DNA of 30,869 nt from DASXTS01 sp036505275 (GCA_036505275.1 DASXTS010000114.1:1-30869); one strand, 5' to 3'; shown: positions 13,739 to 23,894, counted from the first letter of the stretch. Program-made: numbers and translations. The notes: generated by a model not told the origin, from the sequence alone.

Positions 13739-16279
13739 CTAGGCGAGCAGAGCGCGGACGGCGTCGGCGGAGGGGGCGTCGAGCGCGGCGGCGGCGGTCG
13801 CCGCGGCGTCCCGGCTGTCCAGGCAGCGGACCGCCTGCTTGATCAGCGGGACCGCCCGCGGGGTGACGCTGAGCTCGCGCACGCCGAGCCCGACGAGCAC
13901 GGCGGCGGCCCGCTCGTCGGCGGCCAGCTCGCCGCACGCCGCGACGAGCGCGGCGCCGGCACCGCGGCACACGGCGTCGACGAGGTGCAGCACGCCGGGG
14001 TCGAGCGCGTCGCCGATGCTGGCGACGGCGCTGTTGCCGCGCTCGGCGGCCAGCGCGTACTGGGTGAGGTCGTTGGTGCCGATGCTGAAGAAGTCGACGT
14101 GCGGCGCGAAGGCGCGCGCCTTGGCGGCCGCGGCCGGCACCTCGACCATGATCCCCACGTGCAGCCCGGGCGGCTCGCCCCGGCCGGCGAGCTTGATCGC
14201 GTCATCGAGCATGCCGCGGGCCCGCAGCAGCTCGTCCAGGGTGCTGACCATCGGGAACATCACGCTCACCGGAACGTTGTGCGCGACCCGCACCATGGCG
14301 AGCAGCTGGTCGGCGAGCAGCTCGGGGCGGCCCAGCGCGAGCCGGATGCCGCGGACGCCGAGGAACGGGTTGGCCTCGGCCGGCATCGGCAGGTAGCCGA
14401 GCGGCTTGTCGCCGCCGACGTCGAGCGTGCGCAGGGTGATCCGCCGCCCGCCGAGCGCCTCGGCGATCTGCCGGTAGACGGCCTCCTGCTCGTCGACGCC
14501 GGGAGCCTGGGCGCGGCCGAGGAACAGGAACTCGGTGCGGACCAGCCCGGCGAGGTCGGCGCCGCACGCGGCGGCCACGGCGGCGTCCGCCACCGAGCCG
14601 AGGTTGGCGCCGACGAGGACCTGCACGCCATCGCGGGTCACCGCCGGCGAGGCCGCCGCCGCGACGGCCCGGCGCTGCCGGCGGGCGAGGTCGGCGGCGC
14701 GGGCCCGGAAGGCCGCCCGCACCTCGGCCGCCGGGTCGACCACCAGCTCACCGCGGGTGCCGTCCACGGCGAGCAGCGTGCCGTCGGGAATGCTGAGCAC
14801 ACCTGGGCCGGCCGCGACGACCGCCGGGATACCACGGGCCCGCAGCATGATCGCGGCGTGCGCCATCGGGCTGCCGAACGCCTGCACCACCGCCGCCACC
14901 CTGGACGGGTCCAGCTCGGCGGCCTCGGCCGGGGTGAGGTCGCCGGTCACCAGCACGCCGGCCGGTGTGGGGTGCCGGGTCGGGGCACCGAGCAGGGCGC
15001 GCAGCACCTGGTCGCCGACGGCCGTCACGTCGGCCGCCCTGGCCCGCAGGTACGGGTCGGGGATGGCGGCCAGTTCGGCGCTCACCCGGTGCACGGCCGC
15101 GGCCCAGGCCGGCGCGGCCGCCTGCCCGCCGTCCACCCGGGAACGCACATCGTCGAGCAGGTCGCCGTCGTCGAGCAGCAGCAGGTGCGCGTCGAAGATC
15201 GCCGCCTCGGCCTCGCCGAGCTCGCGGCCCGCGCGGGCCCGGACGCGCTGCACGTCGCGGCGGACGGCGGCGACGGCCTCCATCAGCCGGCGCCACTGCG
15301 TCTCCGGGTCGTGGGCCACCGAGTCGTCGGCCCAGGCGCTCTCGACGGCCACCGGCGCGAGGCGCATTGACCGCGCCGGGCCGATGCCGATGCCCGGCGA
15401 CGCCGCGATCGGACCGCCGGCTCGGCCATCCTCCCTGGCCCCGTCACGAACACGGTCATCAACACGGTCACCAACACGGTCACCAACACGGTCACCAGCA
15501 CCGCCAGGAGTGCCTTCGGTCGGCTCGTCGAAGCCGCGGGCGGCCAGCGCGGCCAGGTGGTCGAGGGCCTCGCGTGCCTGCCGGCCGCGGACCCGCACCT
15601 CGACCTCGTGACCGCGGAGCACGCCCAGCGTCGCCAGCTTGGACAGGCTCGACGCCGGCACCCACGCCGAGTCCGTGGTGCGGTTTCGCAGCCTGACCCT
15701 GGCGTCGAGCATGCGCACCGCCTGCACCACGCGCGCGGCGGGGCGGGCGTGCAGGCCGTGCGGGTTCGTCACGGTGAAGGCGCCGGCGAGCTCGTCCGGC
15801 TCCGCATCCGCGCCATCCGCCGTGGCGGCCGTGGCCGCGGTCTCGGGCGTGCCCGCGGCCAGGTGCGAGGTCTTGCCGGCGAGCGCCGCCGCGGCCTCGG
15901 CCGCCACCTCGGGCAGCGTGGCTGCGCCGGCGGCCGCCACCGCGGCCACGATCAGGCCCTCGACCAGTGGCGCCGGGCACAGCAGGACCCGATCGCGGGC
16001 CGCGTCGTCCATCAGCTCAAGGGCGAGCTCGGCGGAGAGCACCGCGCTGCCCAGGTCCATCAGGACCAGCACGCCGGCGCCGCGGTCGGCGGCCTTGATC
16101 GCGCGCATGATCTGGCCGGCGTCCGTGCCGAACGTCGTGTCGTCCAGGCCCGCGGCAATCTCGATGGGGACCCGCCGGCCGTGCAGCATCTCCTGGGCCA
16201 GCGCCACCGCGGCACGGGCCAGCGCCCGGCTGTGCGAGACCACCACGAGCCCGACCCGTCCTGCCGTGGACGCAGGCAT
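13739..16279 (-). CDS. dhaM: DhaM phosphotransfer protein: EIIA-HPr-full-length Enzyme I fusion
   Basis: This 846-residue protein relays phosphate from PEP to DhaL-bound ADP for dihydroxyacetone phosphorylation. Residues ~8-140 are an EIIA(Man)-like domain with H16 (GLVVVSHS). Residues ~165-250 are HPr with H177 (NPHGLHARPAARVV). From ~285 on is Enzyme I with H474 (SPMAHAAIMLRARGIPAVV), PEP-site arginines (LVRTEFLFLGR, NPFLGVRGIRLALG), FFSIGTNDLTQYAL and C782 (ACGELAADE). E. coli DhaM has only a truncated Enzyme I part, whereas here the PEP-binding barrel is complete, so it may work without general PtsI. HPr and EI are joined by a GDRV-repeat linker. ATG at 16279 lies 6 bases after the dhaL stop. 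Confidence 0.93.
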   Translation of the reverse strand: MPASTAGRVGLVVVSHSRALARAAVALAQEMLHGRRVPIEIAAGLDDTTFGTDAGQIMRAIKAADRGAGVLVLMDLGSAVLSAELALELMDDAARDRVLLCPAPLVEGLIVAAVAAAGAATLPEVAAEAAAALAGKTSHLAAGTPETAATAATADGADAEPDELAGAFTVTNPHGLHARPAARVVQAVRMLDARVRLRNRTTDSAWVPASSLSKLATLGVLRGHEVEVRVRGRQAREALDHLAALAARGFDEPTEGTPGGAGDRVGDRVGDRVDDRVRDGAREDGRAGGPIAASPGIGIGPARSMRLAPVAVESAWADDSVAHDPETQWRRLMEAVAAVRRDVQRVRARAGRELGEAEAAIFDAHLLLLDDGDLLDDVRSRVDGGQAAAPAWAAAVHRVSAELAAIPDPYLRARAADVTAVGDQVLRALLGAPTRHPTPAGVLVTGDLTPAEAAELDPSRVAAVVQAFGSPMAHAAIMLRARGIPAVVAAGPGVLSIPDGTLLAVDGTRGELVVDPAAEVRAAFRARAADLARRQRRAVAAAASPAVTRDGVQVLVGANLGSVADAAVAAACGADLAGLVRTEFLFLGRAQAPGVDEQEAVYRQIAEALGGRRITLRTLDVGGDKPLGYLPMPAEANPFLGVRGIRLALGRPELLADQLLAMVRVAHNVPVSVMFPMVSTLDELLRARGMLDDAIKLAGRGEPPGLHVGIMVEVPAAAAKARAFAPHVDFFSIGTNDLTQYALAAERGNSAVASIGDALDPGVLHLVDAVCRGAGAALVAACGELAADERAAAVLVGLGVRELSVTPRAVPLIKQAVRCLDSRDAAATAAAALDAPSADAVRALLA
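15439..15498 (-). repeat. 12-bp tandem repeat encoding the HPr-EI linker of DhaM
   Basis: Four 12-bp units (CACGGTCAYCAR on the plus strand) at 15451-15498, with a degenerate fifth at 15439-15450. They are in frame and encode GDRV/DDRV units, a highly charged flexible linker between HPr and Enzyme I. Confidence 0.92.
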
Positions 16280-16285
16280 GGGCGC

Positions 16286-16944
16286 TCAGCCCTCGGCCAG
16301 CGCGGTCGCCGCGGCCGTGATGAGCAGCGCAGCCGACGTCGCGCCGGGGTCCTGGTGGCCGACGCTGCGCTCCCCCAGGTAGCTCGCGCGGCCCTTGCGG
16401 GCGAGCATGGGGATGGTGGCGTCGCGGCCGGCCTCGGCGGCACGGGCCGCGGCGCGCAGCGCCGGCGCCAGCGGCTCACCCGCGGCGAGCGCGGCGTCCA
16501 GCGCGTCGGCGGCGGGGGCCAGCGCGTCGTACATGGTCTTGTCGCCGGCCTCGGCCTTGCCCCGGGCCACCACTCCCTCCAGCCCGGCGCGCAGTGCCTT
16601 GGCGAACGCCGGGCCGTCCAGCTCGGCCGTGTCGCCGGCCGCGGTCGCCATCCGCAGGAAGAACGTGCCGTACAGCGGTCCGCTCGCACCGCCGACGGTG
16701 CTCACCAGCGTCATGCCGACCCGCTTGAGCAGCGCGGCGGCGCTGGCCGGCTGCGCACCCTCCAGCGCACCGGCCAGCGCACCGTCCAGCGCCGCCACGG
16801 CGGCGGTCATGCCGCGGTCCATGTTGATTCCGTGGTCTGCGTCCCCGATGGCGGAGTCGAGCCCGGTGAGCAGGTCCCGGTTCGCCGCGACCAGCCAGGC
16901 GAACTCCCGGATCCACCGTGCCAGGGCGTCGAGGTCCACCGCGC

Positions 16945-16948
<4 letters not shown>
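16286..16948 (-). CDS. dhaL: Dihydroxyacetone kinase ADP-binding subunit DhaL
   Basis: A 220-residue subunit that holds ADP permanently and passes the phosphate from DhaM to dihydroxyacetone on DhaK. The Mg/ADP site is recognisable: LDSAIGDADHGINMDRGM supplies the metal-binding aspartates, followed by STVGGASGPLYGTFF and GDKTMYDAL. The length is typical. The GTG at 16948 overlaps the dhaK stop (GTGA). With PTS-type DhaM downstream, this is the PEP-dependent rather than ATP-dependent form. Confidence 0.95.
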
Positions 16949-17943
<995 letters not shown>

Positions 17944-18029
17944 GGGTGGCTCCCGCCAGGTGATACTGGTAATGGCTGTCGTTAAAGGCCCAACTTCACA
18001 GCAATGGTGGTACTTGGAGGCGCGCCTGG

Positions 18030-18797
18030 TCAGGCATTGGCGGGCACCGGAGCGGCCGCGTCAGCGGTGGCGGTGGTGACCACGCGGTCGGCGCGGGTGC
18101 GCGAGACAAGCGTGTAGACGGCGGCGGCCGCCACCCCGGCGGACAGCTCGGCGAGCAGGTAGACCGGGAGCTGGGTCCACTTCACCGACCCGCCGGCAAG
18201 CTGCTGGACGAGCATCGGGCCCAGGGTGCGGGCCGGGTTGATCGACGCCCCGGTGGCCGGCGCGACCGGGATGATCGCCGCGAACACCACCAGGCCGATC
18301 GCGAGCCCGGCGAACCCGGCCGCCGCGTTGCGGTGGATGACGCCGAACACAGTGAACACGAGGATGAACGTACCCACGAACTCGGCCACGAACGCCTGTC
18401 CGGCGCCCACGCCCTGGCCGAAGGCCGCGACGCCGAGCCCGACGTCGCTGGCCCGCATGCCGAGCACGCCGATGATGGCCGCCGCCCCGATGCTCGCGCC
18501 GACGAGCTGGGCGCCGAGGTAGGCCGGCACCCTGGACCACGGGAACTTGCCGGTGACCGCGAGGCCGACGGTGACGGCCGGGTTGATGTGGTTGCCGGAG
18601 ATGTGCCCGAGCGCGTACACCGTGGCCACTACGGCCGTCGCGAAGGCGAACGAGATCACGCCGAGGTCGGCCATCGTGAACGGCGCGTTCCCGTTCACGA
18701 TCAGGGTCGCCGGGACCGAGCCGACGCCGATGAACACCAGGAACGCGGTGCCGATCACCTCGGCGGTGAGCTGCTGAACCAACGATGGCTCGTCCAT
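18030..18797 (-). CDS. MIP-family channel (aquaglyceroporin/aquaporin)
   Basis: A 255-residue membrane protein with six hydrophobic segments and two NPA half-helices: GNHINPAVTVG and GASINPARTLGP. Gene position upstream of dhaK points to uptake of glycerol or dihydroxyacetone. However, the second motif is NPAR-T, not the NPAR-D typical of GlpF, so a water-type or mixed pore is possible. ATG at 18797 is preceded by GAGGAGG at good spacing. It is divergent from the IclR-family gene, and the shared region carries a palindrome that could control both. Confidence 0.92.
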   Translation of the reverse strand: MDEPSLVQQLTAEVIGTAFLVFIGVGSVPATLIVNGNAPFTMADLGVISFAFATAVVATVYALGHISGNHINPAVTVGLAVTGKFPWSRVPAYLGAQLVGASIGAAAIIGVLGMRASDVGLGVAAFGQGVGAGQAFVAEFVGTFILVFTVFGVIHRNAAAGFAGLAIGLVVFAAIIPVAPATGASINPARTLGPMLVQQLAGGSVKWTQLPVYLLAELSAGVAAAAVYTLVSRTRADRVVTTATADAAAPVPANA

Positions 18798-18845
18798 GGG
18801 CCCTCCTCGGGCTGGTGGGATGGCTGGCGGTGTCATCGAATGTCG

Positions 18846-18860
18846 TTCGACAATGTCGAA
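18846..18860. promoter_or_regulatory. Palindromic operator candidate between MIP channel and iclR-type gene
   Basis: TTCGACA-A-TGTCGAA has perfect 7-bp arms around a single base. It overlaps a second inverted pair, TGTCG-TT-CGACA at 18841-18852. It sits in the 131-bp divergent region, about 50 bases upstream of the channel gene. IclR-type repressors bind such palindromes, so this is the likely operator of the neighbouring regulator. Confidence 0.65.
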
Positions 18861-18928
18861 TACATGGCGGAAGGTACGCTGCTGTGACCGGAGGCACAAG
18901 GGGCTGCAGCGATGGAAGGGGGCGGCTG

Positions 18929-19711
18929 GTGATCCAGGCGGTGGACCGCGCGCTGCGCATCCTCACCGTGCTGCAGAGCGCCCGTCGGATGAGCCTCGGC
19001 GAGATCGCTGCGCGGCTCGACCTCGCCCCGTCCACCGTGCACGGGATCATCCGCACGCTCGTCGCGCACGGCATGGTGCAGCAGGAGCGCGACTCGCAGC
19101 GGTACCGGCTCGGGCCGGCGACGCTGCGGCTCGGCAACGTCTACCTCGACACCCTGGAGCTGCGCTCGCGGGCGTCGAGCTGGGCTGAGGACCTCGCCCG
19201 CCGCACCGGCTGCGCCGTCCGCACCGGCGTGCTGCTGCTCGGTGACGTGGTCGTGGTCCACCACGAGCCGCGCCCGGACGGCAGCCGCCAGATGCCGGAG
19301 GTGGGGATCGTCATCCCCGCGCACGCATGCGCGCTCGGCAAGGCCATGCTCGCCTTCGACGCCGACGGCATGCACGACCCGGCGGCCCACCCGCTGCGCA
19401 GCATGACCGGCGAGACCATAACCGACCCGGCCCGGCTGCACGCCGAGCTCGACGCGGTGCGCCGCACCGGCATCGCCACCGAGGTCGAGGAGGCCGTGCT
19501 CGGCGAGTGCGGCCTGGCCGCACCGCTCGCCGACGCGAACGGAGAGGTTGCCGGCGCGTTCGGCCTGGTGGTGCCCGCCGCGGAATGGCCGCTGGATCCG
19601 GCCGCCGTCGACGCCCTGCGTGCCACCGCACGGGCGATCTCCCGCGAGCTCGGCGCGCTCGCCTGGCCCCCGGCCCCGCCCGCGGCGCTGCCGCCCCCCG
19701 CCACAGCCTGA
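18929..19711 (+). CDS. IclR-family transcriptional regulator of the glycerol/dihydroxyacetone operon
   Basis: A 260-residue regulator. Residues ~1-75 are the IclR winged HTH (IQAVDRALRILTVLQSARRM, SLGEIAARLDLAPSTVHGII); the rest is the GAF-like effector domain (IVIPAHACALGKAMLAF, GIATEVEEAVLGECGLAAPL). The GTG at 18929 follows GGAAGGGGG and places the IQAVDRALRIL core at the N-terminus, as is usual for the family. Divergent orientation to the channel-dhaKLM operon makes it a GylR-like local regulator; the effector is unknown. The Pro/Ala-rich tail is unremarkable. Confidence 0.92.
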   Translation: MIQAVDRALRILTVLQSARRMSLGEIAARLDLAPSTVHGIIRTLVAHGMVQQERDSQRYRLGPATLRLGNVYLDTLELRSRASSWAEDLARRTGCAVRTGVLLLGDVVVVHHEPRPDGSRQMPEVGIVIPAHACALGKAMLAFDADGMHDPAAHPLRSMTGETITDPARLHAELDAVRRTGIATEVEEAVLGECGLAAPLADANGEVAGAFGLVVPAAEWPLDPAAVDALRATARAISRELGALAWPPAPPAALPPPATA

Positions 19712-19752
19712 CCGCCGACGCCATGGTCACGGCGAGTCATCTTGGCGATCTT

Positions 19753-21909
19753 TCACGCAGTCGCCGATCCGGGTCCGCCGTCGCGGTGCGCCGCACCGGC
19801 CGGAGCCGGTTGCGGTGTGGCCGGTGCGGGTGCGGTCTGGGGTGGGTTCGGGGATGTTTCGTGTATGCCGAGGCGGGCGTGCAGGCGGCGTAGCGGTGCG
19901 GGGGCCCACCAGTTGTACCGGCCGGCCAGTGTCATGGTGGCGGGCACAAGCAGGAGCCGGACGATGGTGGCGTCGAGAGCGACGGCGAGGACCAGCCCCA
20001 GTCCGATGGCTTGGACGGGCACGAACCCGGCGAGGAGGAACCCGGCGAATACCACGCACAGCAGCAGCGCGGCGGAGGTGATGATCCGGCCGCTGCGCTG
20101 TAGACCGTCGGCGACCGCGTGTTCGTTGTTGCCGGTGGCCAGCCACCGTTCCCGGATGCGTGAGAGCAGGAACACCTCGTAGTCCACGGACAGGCCGAAC
20201 GCGATGGCGGCGACCAGCACCGGCACGCTGACGTGGGTGGCCTCCAGGCGCGTGGTGCCGAACCAGCTCGCCAGGTGGCCCTGCTGGAACACCCACACCA
20301 CGGCGCCGAGAGCGGCGCCGATGCTGAGCAGGTTCGTGGCCACGGCCTTGACCGGCAGCAGGATCGAGCCGGTGAACAGGAACAGCAGGATCAGCGTGCC
20401 CACCGAGATGATCATGACGGCGTAGGGCAGATGGCCGGTGATGGTGTTCTGGTAGTCGATGAGCATGGCCGTGTCGCCGGTGACCGCGACCTCGAACGGG
20501 GCGTCGATGGCGCGGATCGCCTCGACGGCGCCGCGGGCTGCGGTGCTGTGGGCGGGCTGGTCGATGCCGGCGCGGAGCACGGTGACCGGCCCGGACCGGG
20601 CGACCTCGACGCCGGTGATGTGCGGCACGGCGGCGATCCGGCCGCACAGGTCGGTCACGTCGGGGTTGTCGGTGGGTGCGGCGGCGGCGATGACGATGGG
20701 GTTGGGCCTGGCCAGTTCGGGAAAGTGGCGGGCTGTCGCGTCGTGGAGTTGGCGGGTCTGGGTGCTGGTGGGCAGCAGCCTCGCGTCGACCTGCGCCAGG
20801 CGCAGGTCGAGGACGGGCAGCGTAAGGACGGCCATGACCGCGGCGGCGGCGAGCAGGGTCAGTCCCGGTCGGTGTTGCACGGCGCGAGCGATGCGGGCGA
20901 ACACGCCGCCGCTGGCCGGGGTGGGCCTGGTCGGCGTGATGCGGTGGCCGATCAGGGTCAGCAGCGCCGGGAGCAGGGTCAGCGCCGCCGCGACCACGAC
21001 AACCACCACACCGACCCCGGCCAGACCCATCGAGCGTAGGAACGGCTCGGGGAAGACCAGCAGTCCGGCGAGCACGGCGGCGACGGTCAAGCCGGAGTAC
21101 GCGACGGTCCGGCCGGCGGTGGCGCTGGTGCGCCCGACCGCGCGGCGGACGTCGGGATCGGTGGCGCGTTCCTCTTTGAAGCGGCTGACCATGAGCAGGC
21201 CGTAGTCGACGGCCAGGCCGACCGACAACATGGTGGCGACCTGGATCGCATACACCGACACGTCACCGACGAGGCTGAACGCATACAGAATGCCGAAGGT
21301 GCCGCCGACCCCGGCCACCGCGATGATCAGTGGCACGGCGGCGGCCAGCAGCCCGCCGAACACCACCAGCAACAGCAGCAGGACGACCGGGGTGGTGAAC
21401 ATCTCGGCGCGTTGCACGTCGGCCTGAGCCTGCGCGTTGAACTCGTCGTCGGTCAGCGGCCCACCGGCCACCGTCACGGTGCCGGTGTCGATGCGGCGCA
21501 GCCGGTCGGCCGCCGCCTGCGTGGCCACGTCGGCGTCTCGTCCCGGTTGCACCTGGATGCGGAGCAGCACCGCGGCGCCGGTGGCGGTCGACGGCACCGG
21601 ATCGGCGACCGCCGCGACGCCCGGGATCGCGCGCAGGTCGGCGACCGCCGCCTCGACCGCGCTGTGCACGGCCGGGTCGGTGGCCGGGCGGCCGTGCACG
21701 ATCGCGGTCAGCTCGATCGGCGCCGGCCCGGCCTGGCCCATGATGGTGTACCCGCGGTCTGATTCGCTGCCTGGGACGAGGCCGACGTCACTGACCAGCC
21801 GCTCGAACACGCCGATTCCGACCGTGAAGGACCCGGCGACGGCGGCCAGCCACAGCACGACGACCACGATCGGCCGGCGGATCGACCACCCGGTGACAGC
21901 AGCGAGCAT
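19753..21909 (-). CDS. MMPL-family (RND) transporter
   Basis: A 718-residue membrane protein of the MMPL/SSD type. It has an N-terminal helix (PIVVVVLWLAAVAGSFTVGI), an extracytoplasmic domain, a block of helices (with AVDYGLLMVSRFKEE, a MMPL proton-path motif), a second extracytoplasmic domain (residues ~385-490), and a second helix block with LSVDYEVFLLSRIRERW. The cytoplasmic tail is Pro/Ala-rich. Such pumps export lipids or drugs using the proton gradient. It follows the two-component system by 61 bases on the same strand, so the histidine kinase probably controls its expression. The substrate is unknown. It converges with the iclR-type gene (41-bp gap). Confidence 0.93.
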   Translation of the reverse strand: MLAAVTGWSIRRPIVVVVLWLAAVAGSFTVGIGVFERLVSDVGLVPGSESDRGYTIMGQAGPAPIELTAIVHGRPATDPAVHSAVEAAVADLRAIPGVAAVADPVPSTATGAAVLLRIQVQPGRDADVATQAAADRLRRIDTGTVTVAGGPLTDDEFNAQAQADVQRAEMFTTPVVLLLLLVVFGGLLAAAVPLIIAVAGVGGTFGILYAFSLVGDVSVYAIQVATMLSVGLAVDYGLLMVSRFKEERATDPDVRRAVGRTSATAGRTVAYSGLTVAAVLAGLLVFPEPFLRSMGLAGVGVVVVVVAAALTLLPALLTLIGHRITPTRPTPASGGVFARIARAVQHRPGLTLLAAAAVMAVLTLPVLDLRLAQVDARLLPTSTQTRQLHDATARHFPELARPNPIVIAAAAPTDNPDVTDLCGRIAAVPHITGVEVARSGPVTVLRAGIDQPAHSTAARGAVEAIRAIDAPFEVAVTGDTAMLIDYQNTITGHLPYAVMIISVGTLILLFLFTGSILLPVKAVATNLLSIGAALGAVVWVFQQGHLASWFGTTRLEATHVSVPVLVAAIAFGLSVDYEVFLLSRIRERWLATGNNEHAVADGLQRSGRIITSAALLLCVVFAGFLLAGFVPVQAIGLGLVLAVALDATIVRLLLVPATMTLAGRYNWWAPAPLRRLHARLGIHETSPNPPQTAPAPATPQPAPAGAAHRDGGPGSATA

Positions 21910-21970
21910 GCGTTGATACTCGCCGCGATGACCGGTGCGGCGGAACGCCGACCAGAGGGAACCCGCCGGC

Positions 21971-22684
21971 TCATTCCTGAGAGTGAGCGGCGCCGGCGAC
22001 CACCAACCCGGACTCGTAAGCCAGCACCACGGCCTGGACCCGATCCCGCAGCCCCAGCTTGGTCAGCAGGTTGCTGACATGGGTCTTCACGGTGTGCTCG
22101 GTGACGTGCAGCTCAGCGGCGATCTCCACGTTGGACAGCCCCCGCGCCAGGGCACGCAGGGTGTCGGTCTCGCGGGGGCTGAGCCCAGCCAGCCGCGCCG
22201 GCGTGGTCGACCCGGGGTGGCCGTGCGGGTCCGGGCGGCCGCCCCGGTCGGGCGCCGACCGGCCGACGATCTCGGCAATGAGCCGGCGGGTCACGGTCGG
22301 AGCGAGCAGCGCCTCCCCGGCGGCCACCACCCGGACGGCGTCGACCAGGTCCCGGCCGCGCATCGTTTTGAGCAGGAACCCGCTGGCGCCGGCACGGAGG
22401 GCGTCGTAGACGTGCTTGTCGAGGTCGTAGGTGGTGAGCATCAGCACCCGCGCCGGCGTTCGGGCGCAGATGGCGGCGGTGGCGGTGATGCCGTCCACGC
22501 CGGGCATCCGCACGTCCATCAGCACCACGTCCGGGTGCAGCGCCATGGCGGCGTTGATGGCATGGGCACCGTCGCCGGCCTCCCCGATCACGGTGATGTC
22601 GGGTTCGGCGTCGAGGATGACGGCGAACCCGTTACGGACGAGGGCCTGGTCGTCGACCACCAGAACCCGGATCGGCTCAGCCAT
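21971..22684 (-). CDS. NarL/LuxR-type response regulator
   Basis: A 237-residue response regulator. The receiver domain starts IRVLVVDDQALVRNGF, has the phospho-acceptor D57 (VVLMDVRMPG) and ends with the LLKT lysine motif. The LuxR HTH is at ~165-225 (LSPRETDTLRALARGLSNVE, then IAAELHVTEHTVKTHVSNLL). A short Gly/Arg/Pro linker joins them. ATG at 22684 overlaps the kinase stop by eight bases. It most likely activates or represses the downstream MMPL transporter gene. Confidence 0.95.
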   Translation of the reverse strand: MAEPIRVLVVDDQALVRNGFAVILDAEPDITVIGEAGDGAHAINAAMALHPDVVLMDVRMPGVDGITATAAICARTPARVLMLTTYDLDKHVYDALRAGASGFLLKTMRGRDLVDAVRVVAAGEALLAPTVTRRLIAEIVGRSAPDRGGRPDPHGHPGSTTPARLAGLSPRETDTLRALARGLSNVEIAAELHVTEHTVKTHVSNLLTKLGLRDRVQAVVLAYESGLVVAGAAHSQE

Positions 22685-23894
22685 CCCCGCTCCCGTCGAC
22701 GGCCGATGTGGTGGGGATCGGCAGGATGGCGGTGATCCGGAACCCCGTCCCACCCGCACCCGGCCCGGTGTGCAGCTCACCACCGAAGGCGTGTACCCGC
22801 TCGCGCATGCCGACCAGCCCCCGACCGGACCTCGCGGAGGTCACTGCCGAGGTCACTGCCGAGGTCACTGCCGAGGTCATTGCCGACGACACTGCCGGGC
22901 CGCGCCCGTCGTCGCTGACCTCGACCCGCACCGCGGCCGGCTGCCAGTGCAGACCGACCCGGATCCGCCGGGCGTCGGCATGTCTGACCGTGTTGGTCAC
23001 CGCCTCCTGCACCAGCCGGTAGACGGCCGCCGCGAAATCCGCCGGAACCGGCCGGCGCTCGCCGCGCTCGGCCAGATCGGCGTCGAGACCGGCCAGCCGG
23101 GCCCGGTCCATCAGCTCCGGTAGCTCGTCCAGACCGGGTTCCGGATGGCGCGTCGGGCCGTCGCCGCGCAGCACCCCCAGCGCCCGGTCGAGCTGGGTGA
23201 GCGCCTCCCGTCCCGTACCGGAGATCGTATCGAACGTCTTCGTCACCTGATCCATGCCGGCGGCGTGGACGAGGCCGGCTTCGGCCTGCACCACCATCAG
23301 GCTCACCGAGTGGGCGACGATGTCGTGGATCTCCCTCGCGATCCGCTCCCGCTCCCGAGCAGCGGTCGCCTCCTGCGCCTCGGCGAGCCGGCCGGTGCGT
23401 TCCTCCAGCATCGCGATCCGGTCCCGGCGGGCCCGCACCCCGACACCGAGGGCATAGGCGACGACGAACGGCATCGCGGCCAGGCCCACGGAGGCCGCCC
23501 CCTGGCCGAGCAGCAGCAGGACTGACACCAGCACCCCGGCCGCAGTGGTGATCATCACCAGCAGCCGCCACAGCGGCCCCGCCAGCGACGCCACCGTGTA
23601 CGTGGCCACCAGCTGCCCATACGGCAGCGGAATGTCCCCCAGGCTGCCGGTGATCGCCAACCCGACCGTGCCCGCGCCGACCAATGCGGCCACGACCACC
23701 GGCCGGCTCCGCCGCCAGACCAGCGGCAGCGACGCCAGCGCCGCCAGCAGGAACAGCGGCCAACCGCCCTCGCGCGCCACCTTCACCGGCAACGCAACCG
23801 TGGCCAGATAGCACAGCACCGCGATCACCGCGTCGACCGCGAGCGCCGGCATCGCCTCGACGCGACCCCGCCACAACCCGACCCGGTCGATCAC
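22677..23894 (-). CDS. Sensor histidine kinase (HisKA_3 type)
   Basis: A 405-residue membrane sensor. The N-terminal ~150 residues hold several hydrophobic helices with short loops, so it probably senses the membrane itself. The HisKA_3 dimerisation segment carries H190 (RERIAREIHDIVAHSVSLMV). The ATPase domain has the N box QEAVTNTVRHADARR, the G1 box VSDDGRGP and the G2 box GRGLVGMRERVHAFGG. Oddity: between G1 and G2, in the ATP lid, lies a TSAV repeat encoded by a 12-bp tandem repeat. The GTG at 23894 follows GGGAAGGG and gives a normal N-terminus. It is the first gene of the kinase-regulator-MMPL operon. Confidence 0.93.
   Translation of the reverse strand: MIDRVGLWRGRVEAMPALAVDAVIAVLCYLATVALPVKVAREGGWPLFLLAALASLPLVWRRSRPVVVAALVGAGTVGLAITGSLGDIPLPYGQLVATYTVASLAGPLWRLLVMITTAAGVLVSVLLLLGQGAASVGLAAMPFVVAYALGVGVRARRDRIAMLEERTGRLAEAQEATAARERERIAREIHDIVAHSVSLMVVQAEAGLVHAAGMDQVTKTFDTISGTGREALTQLDRALGVLRGDGPTRHPEPGLDELPELMDRARLAGLDADLAERGERRPVPADFAAAVYRLVQEAVTNTVRHADARRIRVGLHWQPAAVRVEVSDDGRGPAVSSAMTSAVTSAVTSAVTSARSGRGLVGMRERVHAFGGELHTGPGAGGTGFRITAILPIPTTSAVDGSGDG
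22837..22896 (-). repeat. 12-bp tandem repeat in the kinase ATP lid
   Basis: Five consecutive 12-bp units (GAGGTCACTGCC three times, then GAGGTCATTGCC and GACGACACTGCC), all in frame, encoding the Ser/Thr/Ala/Val run between the G1 and G2 boxes of the histidine kinase. Confidence 0.93.

Noticed and set aside
13439..15370. Long plus-strand open frame opposite dhaM
   Set aside because: Low-complexity His/Arg/Gly/Val translation, antisense to conserved Enzyme I motifs; no start signal of its own.
15439..15498. Tandem repeats as a CRISPR-like array
   Set aside because: Units are 12 bp, contiguous without spacers and in frame with coding sequence; no cas genes.
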